In this document: in pieces, positions 1-10,027 of the stretch
How positions within the stretch are numbered: position 1 is the stretch's first letter
Layout: every line of letters begins with the position of its first letter
Assembly: GCA_024235095.1 (NCBI GenBank)
Contig: JACKNC010000002.1
Coordinates: forward strand, 1 to 64,000
Origin: Gammaproteobacteria bacterium
GTDB lineage: Bacteria > Pseudomonadota > Gammaproteobacteria > Competibacterales > Competibacteraceae
Length of the DNA stretch: 64,000 nt
Direction: 5' to 3'
Notes under the pieces: model-generated
Seen by the model: the letters and a program-made list of their open reading frames with translations, nothing else
Told to the model about the DNA's origin: nothing
Database searches by the model: none
Made by a program: the position numbers and the translations under genes

Positions 1-2
1 AT

Positions 3-1337
3 AGCGGGTTAATCCTGACGGCGGTCGCCGGTATTTTTCTCCTGCTGTTTCTAGTGATGAAGGTCAAGTTGCACGCCTTCGTCGCCTTGCTGCTGGCCAG
101 CTTGCTGGTGGGCGTCACCGCCGGCATGCCACTGACCGGGGTCATCGAATCCATTCAAAAGGGCATGGGCGGCACGCTGGGTTTCGTCGCCGTCGTGGTC
201 GGGCTGGGCGCGATGTTCGGCCAAATGCTGGAGGTGTCCGGTGGCGCCGAGCGGCTGGCGCAAACCCTGCTGCAACGCTTTGGCGAGGACAAGGCGCAAT
301 GGTCGCTGGGTCTGACCGGCTTTTTGGTCGCCATCCCGGTCTTTTTCGACGTCGGCTTCATCATTCTGGTGCCGCTGGTCTACGGGCTGGCGCGGAAAAC
401 CGGGCGCTCGCTGCTCTACTACGGTATCCCGCTGCTGGCCGGGTTGGCGGTGACTCACAGTTTCGTGCCGCCGACCCCCGGCCCCATCGCGGTGGCCAAC
501 CTGCTGGGCGCCGATTTGGGTTGGGTGATCCTGTTCGGCATCGTCGCCGGTTTGCCGGCCATGGCCATCGCCGGCCCCTGGTTCGGGCGCTGGATCGCCC
601 AACGCATCCATGTCGGGGTGCCCGATTACATGCAACTGACCCCTAAAGATCCGGATCGGGAACTGCCGTCGTTCCTGACCGTGGCCGGCATCATCCTGGT
701 GCCGCTGGCGCTGATCCTGGTCAATACCGTCACCAACGTGATGTTGCCGAAGGACGATCCGATCCGGCTGGTGCTCGGCTTCGCCGGCCATCCCTTCGTC
801 GCCCTGCTGATCGCCACCCTGCTGGCCTTCACCCTGCTCGGCACCCGCCGCGGCTTGACCCGCGACGAGGTCCAGAACATCGCCACCAAGGCATTGGAAC
901 CGGCGGGCATCATCATCCTGGTCACCGGCGCCGGTGGCGTCTTCAAGCAGATCCTGATCGACTCCGGCGTCGGCAAGGTGCTGGGCGACATGATGGCCGG
1001 TTCGCCACTGCCGCCCATCGTGCTGGCGTTCGTGATCGCGTCCCTGGTGCGGGTGGCGCAGGGCTCGGCGACGGTGGCCATGATCACGGCGGCGGGCCTG
1101 ATCACGCCCCTGGTCGCGACCTTGCACCTGCAAGGTCCGGTTCTGGGTCTGCTGGTGATCGCCATCGCCGCCGGCGCGACCATCCTGTCCCACGTCAACG
1201 ACTCGGGCTTCTGGCTGGTCAACCGCTACTTCGGGCTGGACGTGAAGGACACGCTGCGGTCGTGGACGGTGATGGAGACCCTCATCGCCTTGGTCGGTTT
1301 CGCGGTGGTCTTCGCGATCGGCCTGTTCATCCACTGA
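3..1337 (+). CDS. gntP: Gluconate permease, GntP family (5' end outside window)
   Basis: Integral inner-membrane proton symporter for gluconate or a related sugar acid. The frame is open from the left edge. The codons before the GTG at 54 encode a hydrophobic stretch (LILTAVAGIFLLLFLV) that aligns with the first membrane segment of GntT, so the gene starts outside the window and the GTG/ATG at 54/57 are internal. About 444 residues are visible, close to the family's usual 440-450. Conserved family stretches are present: PPTPGPIAVANLLGADLG, GAGGVFKQILIDSGVGK, QGSATVAMITAAGLITP and SHVNDSGFWLVNRYFGLDV. Many alternating hydrophobic segments are evident. It heads an operon with gluconokinase, edd and eda, which supports gluconate as substrate. 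The exact paralogue (GntT, GntP or GntU type) cannot be fixed. Confidence 0.9.
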   Translation, partial: SGLILTAVAGIFLLLFLVMKVKLHAFVALLLASLLVGVTAGMPLTGVIESIQKGMGGTLGFVAVVVGLGAMFGQMLEVSGGAERLAQTLLQRFGEDKAQWSLGLTGFLVAIPVFFDVGFIILVPLVYGLARKTGRSLLYYGIPLLAGLAVTHSFVPPTPGPIAVANLLGADLGWVILFGIVAGLPAMAIAGPWFGRWIAQRIHVGVPDYMQLTPKDPDRELPSFLTVAGIILVPLALILVNTVTNVMLPKDDPIRLVLGFAGHPFVALLIATLLAFTLLGTRRGLTRDEVQNIATKALEPAGIIILVTGAGGVFKQILIDSGVGKVLGDMMAGSPLPPIVLAFVIASLVRVAQGSATVAMITAAGLITPLVATLHLQGPVLGLLVIAIAAGATILSHVNDSGFWLVNRYFGLDVKDTLRSWTVMETLIALVGFAVVFAIGLFIH

Positions 1338-1359
1338 CGGACGGTTCCTGGAGGCGCTC

Positions 1360-2955
1360 ATGACTCGTGAAACTACGGTGGTGATCGGCGTCGATATCGG
1401 CACCACCAGCACCAAAGCGGTAGCGTTCGACATCGGGGGGCGGGTGATCGCTCACCACGCCGTCGAGTATCCGCTGCTCACGCCGACCCCGGCGGCGGCG
1501 GAACAGGATCCGGAGGAAATTTACCGGGCCGTGTTGACCGCCATCCAGGCGGCCGTGCGCAAGGCCGGCGTTCCGCCCGGCGACGTGACGTGCGTGGCCT
1601 TCAGCGCCGCTATGCACAGCGTGATTGCGGTGGACGCGGACGGTCGGCCGCTCACGCGCAGTCTCACCTGGGCCGACAGCCGGGCGACCGACTGGGCCGA
1701 GCGCATCAAACACGATTGGGGTGGGTTGGCGATTTATCAACGCACCGGCACGCCGATCCATCCCATGTCACCGCTCGCCAAACTGGTCTGGCTGCGGCGC
1801 GAACAACCGGAGGTGTTCACCCGCGCCGCGCGCTTCATCGGCATCAAGGAGTATGTGTTCTTCCGACTGTTCAAACGCTACGTGGTGGATTATTCCATTG
1901 CCTCGGCCACCGGTTTGTTCAATCTGTCCCAACTGGACTGGGACGCCGAAGCCCTGAAAGTCGCTGGTATTACCCGCACGCAGCTTCCCGAACCCGTGCC
2001 GACCACCTTCCACCTGGCCGGACTGGAGCCGGAACTGGCGCGGGAACTCGGCCTGTTGCCCACCACCCCGTTCGTGGTGGGCGCCAACGATGGCGTGCTT
2101 TCCAATCTGGGGGTCAACGCCATGGGGCCGGGCGAGGTCGCCGTCACCATCGGCACCAGCGGCGCCATGCGCACCGTGGTGGACCGACCGGTGACCGATC
2201 CGTCCGGGCGCACCTTTTGCTATGCCCTCACCGACCGGCATTGGGTGATCGGCGGGCCGGTGAATAATGGCGGTATTGTGTTTCGCTGGGTGCGCGACGA
2301 ACTGACAGCGTCCGTGGTGGAAACGGCCCGACGGCTGGGCATCGATCCCTACGAAGTGCTGACCCGGATCGCCGAGCGGGTCACGCCCGGCGCGGAGGGC
2401 TTGCTGTTTCATCCTTATCTGGCCGGCGAACGCGCGCCCCTGTGGAACGCCAACCTGCGCGGTTCCTTCTTCGGGCTGGCCATGCACCATCGCAAGGAGC
2501 ATCTGATCCGCGCCGTGCTGGAAGGCGTGATTTTCAACTTGTACAGCATCTTGCCGGCGGTGGAAGCGCTGATCGGTCCCACGCAAACGATGAAGGCTAC
2601 CGGTGGCTTTGCCCGGTCCGGTCTGTGGCGGCAAATGATGGCCGACATCTTCAATCGCGAGGTGGTGGTGCCGGAGAGCTTCGAAAGCTCCTGCCTGGGC
2701 GCGGCCGTGCTGGGACTCTACGCGCTGGGTCGTGTCGATTCCCTGAACGTCATTGCCGACATGGTGGGTGCGACCCATCGTCATGCACCGATCGCGGGCC
2801 ACGTCGCGATTTACAGTCGGCTGCTGCCGATTTATCTCAGCATCCCGACCAAACTCGAAGCGGAGTACCAGGCCATCGCCGCTTTCCAGCGGGAACGATC
2901 CGTAACCGGAACGACGACGGGCGTCGCGTCGCCCCCTCTGACTCAGGAGCTCTGA
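1360..2955 (+). CDS. gntK: Gluconokinase, FGGY carbohydrate kinase family
   Basis: Cytosolic kinase predicted to phosphorylate gluconate to 6-phosphogluconate using ATP. The 531-residue protein opens with the phosphate-binding motif GVDIGTTSTKAVAFD (about residues 9-23). It carries TWADSRATDW near residue 102, GTSGAMRT near 265 and a C-terminal GGFARSGLWRQMMADI near 414, all typical of FGGY kinases such as Bacillus GntK rather than the short E. coli-type GntK. The ATG at 1360 follows a GGAGG box, 22 bases after the permease stop. The position between permease and edd makes gluconate the likely substrate. Xylulokinase-like specificity is possible from sequence alone but not favoured by context. 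Confidence 0.88.
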   Translation: MTRETTVVIGVDIGTTSTKAVAFDIGGRVIAHHAVEYPLLTPTPAAAEQDPEEIYRAVLTAIQAAVRKAGVPPGDVTCVAFSAAMHSVIAVDADGRPLTRSLTWADSRATDWAERIKHDWGGLAIYQRTGTPIHPMSPLAKLVWLRREQPEVFTRAARFIGIKEYVFFRLFKRYVVDYSIASATGLFNLSQLDWDAEALKVAGITRTQLPEPVPTTFHLAGLEPELARELGLLPTTPFVVGANDGVLSNLGVNAMGPGEVAVTIGTSGAMRTVVDRPVTDPSGRTFCYALTDRHWVIGGPVNNGGIVFRWVRDELTASVVETARRLGIDPYEVLTRIAERVTPGAEGLLFHPYLAGERAPLWNANLRGSFFGLAMHHRKEHLIRAVLEGVIFNLYSILPAVEALIGPTQTMKATGGFARSGLWRQMMADIFNREVVVPESFESSCLGAAVLGLYALGRVDSLNVIADMVGATHRHAPIAGHVAIYSRLLPIYLSIPTKLEAEYQAIAAFQRERSVTGTTTGVASPPLTQEL

Positions 2956-2957
2956 TC

Positions 2958-4852
<1,895 letters not shown>

Positions 4853-4856
<4 letters not shown>

Positions 4857-5509
4857 GTGAGTTAACTGTACTGGAGATCATGCGGATTGGGCCAGTCATT
4901 CCCGTCATCGTCATCGAAGATGGGGCCCACGCGGCGCCCCTGGCCCGGGCGCTGGTGGCCGGTGGGGTACGGGTGTTGGAAGTGACGTTGCGTACTCCCG
5001 TCGCACTGGCGGCGGTTCGAGCGATCGCTCATGAAGTGCCTGATGCTATCGTCGGTGTGGGCACCCTCACCCGTCCCGACGAGTTTGCCGAGGCGGTGGA
5101 CGCCGGCGCCCGTTTCGGCGTGAGTCCTGGCCTGACCCCGGCGCTGATCGAAGCAGCGCGGGAGAGCGGCTTGCCGCTGTTACCCGGCGTGATGACCCCC
5201 TCGGACGTGATCGCCGCTCGACTGGCTGGTTTTCGCGAATTAAAACTGTTCCCGGCCCAGCAAGCCGGTGGCGTTGGCATGTTGAAAGCACTGGCCGGGC
5301 CGTTCCCGGATGTCACCTTTTGTCCTACCGGCGGGATTACGGCGGAAACCGCTCCGGAATTTCTGGTATTGCCCAATGTCGCTTGCGTCGGCGGATCCTG
5401 GCTGACGCCCCAGACCACGCTGGCGGCAGGCGATTGGAGCACGATTACGGCGTTGGCGAAACAATCCATCACCTTGCGATACGTTGAGTGCTGTAATGGA
5501 CCGGATTGA
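4853..5509 (+). CDS. eda: KDPG aldolase (Eda) with altered C-terminus
   Basis: Class I aldolase splitting 2-keto-3-deoxy-6-phosphogluconate to pyruvate and glyceraldehyde 3-phosphate. The catalytic lysine lies in RELKLFPAQQAGG (about residue 129) and the proton-handling glutamate in LEVTLRT (about 43). VGVGTLTRPDEF and FCPTGGITAE are family motifs. It starts in an ATGA overlap with edd. The last normal-looking residues are ITALAK, near residue 203. The following codons (SITLRYV, then a frame change to LSAVMDRIDPVAFRAT) read as ISAs1-type transposase, so an insertion remnant has replaced the final few residues with about 15 foreign ones. The barrel and catalytic residues are intact, so activity is likely retained. 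Confidence 0.9.
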
Positions 5510-5945
5510 TCCCGTCGCGTTTCGGGCGACGGCGGTGTTACCGAGTTTGGCCGATGAGCAGGTCTGTATCGATGGCAAAACCCTCCGGGGCAGCCGTGAG
5601 GGGGCGAATCCGACCGTGCATCGGGTCAGTGCGTTTGCCGGACAAGCCCGCTGGGTGTTGGCCCAGCAAGCCGTCGCCGAGAAATCCAATGAGATCACTG
5701 CAATCCCCGACCTGCTCGGCTTGCTTGATCTACAGGGCGCTGTTGTCTCCACGGATGCGATGGGCTGTCAGAAAGCCATTGCACAAACCATTGTCGGCGC
5801 GGGCGCCGATTACATCCTGGCGTTGAAGGATAATCATCCAATACTGTGCCAGGATGTCCAACTCTGGCTCGACACCGAAGTGGCCCGAGGACGTCTGCCG
5901 CTCCAAGAAACCGTCGAGAAAGATCATGGTCGCGATGGTGTTTTG
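5467..5945 (+). pseudogene. ISAs1-family transposase remnant
   Basis: An internal fragment of an ISAs1-type DDE transposase. The longest frame (5484-5984, TTG start) contains CIDGKTLRGS, AVAEKSNEITAIPDLLGLLD, STDAMGCQKAIA, YILALKDNHP and ETVEKDHGR, all characteristic of the family. Homology appears to begin near 5467 in a different frame (SITLRYV), so there is a frameshift near 5485, and it stops after DHGR near 5930. Both the N-terminal domain and the C-terminal third are missing, and no terminal repeats were found. It is a decayed element sitting on the 3' end of eda. Confidence 0.8.
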
Positions 5946-5993
5946 CAGCAGGGCGTTCATTTAGTTAAGAATCTCTATCCGTAGCATTGACTG

Positions 5994-7010
5994 CTAATCC
6001 ATTATTACATCCATTCGTTGCGCACGGGTGGAACCCCGTTCCCGCAATTCTCCAGGCAACACCATCCGGCGCACCGGTTGTGACGGATGGGCGATTCGTT
6101 GAAGAAGCAACTCAGTTGCAACTTTTCCGATATCATAAACCGGTTGCGCAATCACAGTAATGCCCGGTCCTTGCAACTGAGTCCAGGGCGAGTCATCAAA
6201 ACCCGCCAAAGCAATCTGTTCAGGAAATTGGAGTTGCACCTCCCGCAATGCTTTAATAATACCAAGTAAAATTAATCCATTACTACCAATTAGCGCATCG
6301 GGTAATATCTTCCCCTGTACCAGCTCGCTCACGATCGCATGGGTGACATTGACCGTTGCCCGCACCGGCGTAGGCACGACCTTGACCTGGATTTCCAGAC
6401 CGTGAGTAGCCATCGCCGTTACATAGCCTTGATGTCGTTGCCGGCCCGTGGCGCTTGTGGCGTCATAGATAAACAGGATCCGCTGGTAGCCTTGGTCGAT
6501 GAGATGCACCGTCAGACGATAGGCGGAATCCGTATTATCTAGCACCACGGCATCCGCGGCAGTCTCGCGTTCGCAACGGTCGACCAGCACCACGGGAAAG
6601 GGGTAATCACTCATCCGAAAATGAGCCAGGATCGAGAGCGATGGCGATAGAATAACGCCGCTGACCTTCTCATCCCGCATCAAATCAAGATAGAGCGCTT
6701 CCTTTTCGGGATCTTCATCGGCATTGCAGAGAATCACGCGCATTCGGTTCTGATAGGCCATATCCTCGACTGCGCGGCTGATTTCGGTGAAAAACGGGTT
6801 GCGGATATCCGAAACGATCAGGCCGATAGTATCATTCCGGTGCGAACGCAGCCGCTGCGCTGCCCGATTCGGCCGATAATCTAACGCTTGAACGGCCTTC
6901 ATCACCCGCTGACGAGTTTTCTTACCGACTCCGGGACGTTCCGCCAATACTCGGGACACCGAGGCTATCGAAACCCCTGCTTCCTTGGCGACATCCTTGA
7001 TGTTCGCCAT
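5994..7010 (-). CDS. LacI-family transcriptional regulator of the polyol operon
   Basis: DNA-binding repressor of 338 residues. The N-terminal helix-turn-helix is clear: NIKDVAKEAGVSIASVSRVL (residues 3-22), followed by the hinge region YRPNRAAQRLRS. The rest is a periplasmic-binding-protein-like effector domain (IGLIVSDIRNPFFTEISRAVE, ALAGFDDSPW). It is transcribed away from the smo operon, with about 660 bases between its start and the transporter gene. That gap contains a consensus promoter overlapped by a LacI-type palindrome with central CpG at 7283-7294. Control of the neighbouring polyol/sucrose genes, with a sugar or polyol inducer, is a strong inference from position. The effector itself is not identifiable. 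Confidence 0.9.
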   Translation of the reverse strand: MANIKDVAKEAGVSIASVSRVLAERPGVGKKTRQRVMKAVQALDYRPNRAAQRLRSHRNDTIGLIVSDIRNPFFTEISRAVEDMAYQNRMRVILCNADEDPEKEALYLDLMRDEKVSGVILSPSLSILAHFRMSDYPFPVVLVDRCERETAADAVVLDNTDSAYRLTVHLIDQGYQRILFIYDATSATGRQRHQGYVTAMATHGLEIQVKVVPTPVRATVNVTHAIVSELVQGKILPDALIGSNGLILLGIIKALREVQLQFPEQIALAGFDDSPWTQLQGPGITVIAQPVYDIGKVATELLLQRIAHPSQPVRRMVLPGELRERGSTRAQRMDVIMD

Positions 7011-7268
7011 CTATGTCTCTCCTCTTGCAATAAAAAATAAACTCAAAATTGATTCGGGACTGTTGAGAGAGTTCATTCTATCAGATACGGCGATCATTAT
7101 ATAAATTATTGTAATTTAATGTATAAATAATATTTTTGGAAGCTTCAGATACATGGAGCGACGAACCGATTGGAATCTATATCAACCAGCGTGTAAACGA
7201 TTTCTATTAGCATATCATATCTATAAGTAATTAATTATAATTAGATAATAATTTTTTTAAAAAAACTA

Positions 7269-7297
7269 TTGACAAAAAATGAGTAAACGTTTACAAA
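7269..7297 (+). promoter_or_regulatory. Predicted sigma-70 promoter of the polyol operon
   Basis: A perfect -35 box TTGACA (7269-7274) is followed after 17 bases by TACAAA (7292-7297), which matches four of six -10 positions. It points toward the leader ORF and smoE. The LacI-type palindrome lies in the spacer and covers the start of the -10, so a bound repressor would block RNA polymerase. The -10 match is only moderate. Confidence 0.6.
7283..7294. promoter_or_regulatory. LacI-type operator palindrome
   Basis: GTAAACGTTTAC is a perfect 12-base palindrome with the central CpG typical of LacI/GalR-family operators. It lies between the -35 and -10 boxes of the promoter reading into the polyol genes, directly upstream of an operon whose divergent neighbour encodes a LacI-family protein. 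Binding by that protein is inferred. Confidence 0.7.
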
Positions 7298-7383
7298 TTT
7301 ATTGTGAAAATTGATCTTTAATTTAATAATTCATATATAAGAAAACGATTTTCTTTTCATGCCAACCCGCGAGGACAACCCCT

Positions 7384-7521
7384 ATGAACAAGACCGCACT
7401 TTTGACCGAGTACCGGTTCACCACCCGTGACGGTTTTTCTATCGTGACGTATCACTGCGCCAAGCATGGCGACGTCATTCCTTCCTTGCAGCAGCGACGT
7501 GTTCGTTCAGTAAATAATTAA
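7384..7521 (+). CDS. Possible 45-residue leader ORF
   Basis: A short frame starting MNKTALLTEYRF and ending RSVNN. Its ATG is preceded at good spacing by GAGGA within the context CGCGAGGA. The same context precedes smoE (7664-7670) and smoK (10865-10871), so the translation signal belongs to this operon. GC content within the frame is higher than in the surrounding AT-rich DNA, as expected for coding sequence. No family is recognised. It could be a real small protein, a leader peptide or the 5' remnant of a lost gene. Confidence 0.4.
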   Translation: MNKTALLTEYRFTTRDGFSIVTYHCAKHGDVIPSLQQRRVRSVNN

Positions 7522-7678
7522 AGGGAGCTCGTTCCATAAAAACTCCTGAAGAACGAACTAAATGTATAAAAAATTTACGTAGTAAGTTACAGGGAATGAA
7601 ACCTGCCAAAACTGCACAAAATAAAAATAAAAAATTGAAGATTAAAGATTTTTCACAACCACCGCGAGGATGAAAACC

Positions 7679-8989
7679 ATGAAAAAAACCACTCTCTCCC
7701 TGACCGTAGCCGCCGCCCTGTTCTCTGCCGCGGCCCAAGCCGCCACCACTGTCACCATCGGCACGGTGAACAACGGCGACATGATCATCATGCAACGCCT
7801 ATCCAAGCAGTTCGAGGAGCAGCACCCGGACATCAAGCTGGACTGGGTGGTGCTGGAAGAAAACGTGCTGCGCCAGCGTCTGACCACCGACATCGCGACC
7901 AAGAGCGGTCAGTTCGACGTGGCGACCATCGGCGCCTACGAGGTGCCAATTTGGGCCAAGCAAGGCTGGTTAAAGCCGTTCGAGAATCTGCCGGCGGACT
8001 ATGACGTGGACGACATCCTGAAGTCGGTGCGCGACGGCCTGTCCTACGAGGGCAAGCTCTACGCCCTGCCTTTCTATTCCGAGTCGTCGATGCTGTTCTA
8101 CCGCACTGACTTGTTCAAGAAGGCGGGCATCGAAATGCCGGCGCAACCCACCTGGGATCAAGTCAAGGAATGGGCCGGGAAACTGACCGACAAGGATGCT
8201 GGGGTTTACGGCATCTGTTTGCGCGGCAAGCCTGGTTGGGGCGAAAACGTGGCCTTTCTATCTACCATGGTTCACAGCTACGGCGGCCAGTGGTTCGACA
8301 TGAAGTGGCAACCCACCCTCGATTCGCCGGAGTGGAAGGCGGCGGTCACCGACTACGTCAACCTGTTAAACCAATACGGCCCGCCCGGTGCCGCGTCCAA
8401 CGGCTTCAACGAAAATCTGTCGCTGTTCGCCAGCGGCAAGTGCGCCATGTGGATCGACGCCACAGTCGCGGCGGGCCTGCTTTTCAACCCGGACGAATCC
8501 CAGGTGGCCGACAAGGTGGGCTTTGCCCAAGCCCCCATCGGCAAGACGGAAAAAGGCTCCCACTGGATCTGGTCGTGGGCGCTGGCTATCCCGAATTCGT
8601 CCGATGCCCAGGACGCCGCCACCCAGTTCATCACCTGGGCCACCTCCAAGTCTTATGTGGAGCTAGTGGGTGAGCAGGTAGGCTGGACCAGCGTACCTCC
8701 AGGCACTCGCCAGTCCACTTATGAGAATCCCAAGTACATCGAGGCCGCGCCCTTTGCCAAGCCGGTGCTGCAGGCCATCGAGAGCGCCGATCCCACGCAT
8801 CAGACTCTTAATCCCAGCCCCTACACCGGCATCCAGTACGTGGGTATTCCCGAGTTTCAGGCCATTGGCACTCAGGTCGGTCAGATGATTGCCGCCGCCC
8901 TGGCCGGCCAGATGCCCGTGGACCAGGCGCTGAAGGGCGCCCAGTCTTCGGTGTCCCGGACCATGCGTCAGGCTGGTTACGGCAAGTAA
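7679..8989 (+). CDS. smoE: Polyol (sorbitol/mannitol) ABC transporter, substrate-binding protein
   Basis: Periplasmic solute-binding protein of family 1 that would deliver mannitol or sorbitol to the SmoFG permease. It has a Sec signal peptide (MKKTTLSLTVAAALFSAAAQ, cleavage near AQA-A). I prefer the ATG at 7679 (436 residues) to the in-frame ATG at 7670, because the GAGG box at 7666-7669 abuts the first ATG but is correctly spaced from the second. Family features include KLDWVVLEENVLRQRLTTDI, VATIGAYEVPIWAKQGWLKP and ALPFYSESSMLFYRTDLFKK. It is the first transporter gene of the operon and is followed by two intercistronic hairpins, which may keep its message more abundant than the permeases'. 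Confidence 0.88.
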   Translation: MKKTTLSLTVAAALFSAAAQAATTVTIGTVNNGDMIIMQRLSKQFEEQHPDIKLDWVVLEENVLRQRLTTDIATKSGQFDVATIGAYEVPIWAKQGWLKPFENLPADYDVDDILKSVRDGLSYEGKLYALPFYSESSMLFYRTDLFKKAGIEMPAQPTWDQVKEWAGKLTDKDAGVYGICLRGKPGWGENVAFLSTMVHSYGGQWFDMKWQPTLDSPEWKAAVTDYVNLLNQYGPPGAASNGFNENLSLFASGKCAMWIDATVAAGLLFNPDESQVADKVGFAQAPIGKTEKGSHWIWSWALAIPNSSDAQDAATQFITWATSKSYVELVGEQVGWTSVPPGTRQSTYENPKYIEAAPFAKPVLQAIESADPTHQTLNPSPYTGIQYVGIPEFQAIGTQVGQMIAAALAGQMPVDQALKGAQSSVSRTMRQAGYGK

Positions 8990-9008
8990 GCCTCTAATAC
9001 CTCTCATC

Positions 9009-9070
9009 CCCTGTCCTCTCCGACGTTAGAGAGCGACAGGGAGGATGTTTCCGGCCTCCCTGGAGAGGCC
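9009..9070 (+). promoter_or_regulatory. Two intercistronic hairpins after smoE
   Basis: CCCTGTC (9009-9015) pairs with GACAGGG (9035-9041), extended by CTCT/AGAG. Immediately after, GGCCTC (9053-9058) pairs with GAGGCC (9065-9070). There is no T-tract, so these look like mRNA-stabilising or attenuating structures between binding-protein and permease genes, as in malE-type operons, rather than full terminators. Confidence 0.5.
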
Positions 9071-9102
9071 AAGGTAAACCGCCACCTCAAGAGAGCTTTC
9101 CC

Positions 9103-10014
9103 ATGACGACCCTGGCAAATACGCAAATGACTGCCAAGTCGGCCAAGAAAAGTCGGGAGATCGATACTCGCCCGCTGCTCTGGCCTTCAGTCATCGTCCT
9201 GTTCCTCTGGATGATCGTACCGCTGGCGATGACCCTGTATTTCTCGGGCATCCGCTATAACCTGCTCAATCCGATGCTAACGGGCTTCGCTGGCCTGGAG
9301 AATTACGCGTTCCTGTTCGAGGACCCGGCGCTGTGGACGTCCCTATGGAACACCCTGGTGCTGGTCGGCTCGGTGCTGATCATCACCGTGGTGTTCGGCA
9401 CCCTGTTTGCGGTGCTCTACAACGCCGAGCTCTACGGCCGCGGCGTGGCCCGGCTGCTGGTGATCGCGCCGTTTTTCGTGATGCCTACAGTCAGCGCCCT
9501 GGTCTGGAAGAACATGCTGATGCATCCGGTCAATGGATTGTTCGCCTGGCTACAAAGCCTGGTGGGGATGGAGCCCACCGACTGGTTCACTAACTATCCC
9601 ATGCTGTCGGTGATCGTGATCGTGTCCTGGCAATGGGTGCCCTTCGCGTTTCTGATCCTGCTCACCGCCATTCAATCCCTGGACCAGGAGCAGAAAGAAG
9701 CGGCGCGCATCGACGGCGCCGGACCGGTAGACATGTTCTTCTACATCGTCCTGCCCCACCTCAGTCGGGCCATCTCGGTGGTCATCATGATCGAAACGAT
9801 CTTTTTGCTGACCATCTTCGCCGAGATCTACGTCACCACTTCCGGCGGCCCGGGTACGGCTACCACCAATCTGGCCTGGCTGATTTACTCGGTGGGTCTA
9901 CTCCAGTTCGACGTGGGTTATGCCTCGGCCGGCGGCGTGATCGCGGTGATCCTGGCCAACATCGTGGCCATTTTCCTGGTGCGGACGGTGTCCCGCAATC
10001 TGCAACAAGGTTGA
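9103..10014 (+). CDS. smoF: Polyol ABC transporter, permease 1
   Basis: Inner-membrane subunit of 303 residues, MalF-like, with about six hydrophobic segments starting at LLWPSVIVLFLWMIVPLAMT (about 26-45). The cytoplasmic EAA loop that contacts the ATPase is EAARIDGAGPVDMFFYIVLP (about 198-217). The fold and sequence resemble SmoF/MtlF polyol permeases. The ATG at 9103 follows the intercistronic hairpins, and the next permease starts 13 bases after its stop, consistent with one transcript. Confidence 0.88.
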   Translation: MTTLANTQMTAKSAKKSREIDTRPLLWPSVIVLFLWMIVPLAMTLYFSGIRYNLLNPMLTGFAGLENYAFLFEDPALWTSLWNTLVLVGSVLIITVVFGTLFAVLYNAELYGRGVARLLVIAPFFVMPTVSALVWKNMLMHPVNGLFAWLQSLVGMEPTDWFTNYPMLSVIVIVSWQWVPFAFLILLTAIQSLDQEQKEAARIDGAGPVDMFFYIVLPHLSRAISVVIMIETIFLLTIFAEIYVTTSGGPGTATTNLAWLIYSVGLLQFDVGYASAGGVIAVILANIVAIFLVRTVSRNLQQG

Positions 10015-10027
10015 GGAGAATATTCCC

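Larger units (their letters stand above)
7011..7383. other. AT-rich divergent regulatory region
   Basis: Intergenic stretch between the LacI-type gene and the polyol operon. It is markedly more AT-rich than its surroundings, with runs of A/T around 7080-7260. Besides the promoter and operator listed separately it holds a GTAAACGATTTC sequence (about 7193-7204), similar to one side of the main operator. It also holds an imperfect palindrome with arms AAGAAAA/TTTTCTT at 7339-7355. These could be auxiliary operators. No gene is seen here. Confidence 0.6.

Noticed and set aside
51..1433. Long minus-strand frame (460 codons) opposite the gluconate permease
   Set aside because: Gln/His/Arg/Asp-rich translation with no family resemblance, mirror of a clear permease gene; typical antisense frame of GC-rich DNA. 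The same applies to 1768-2802 (-), 11090-12010 (-), 15941-17179 (-) and 17599-18894 (+).
2442..2957. Upstream extension of the edd frame
   Set aside because: It overlaps the gluconokinase gene in another frame and has no Edd similarity; the ATG at 2958 gives the family N-terminus.
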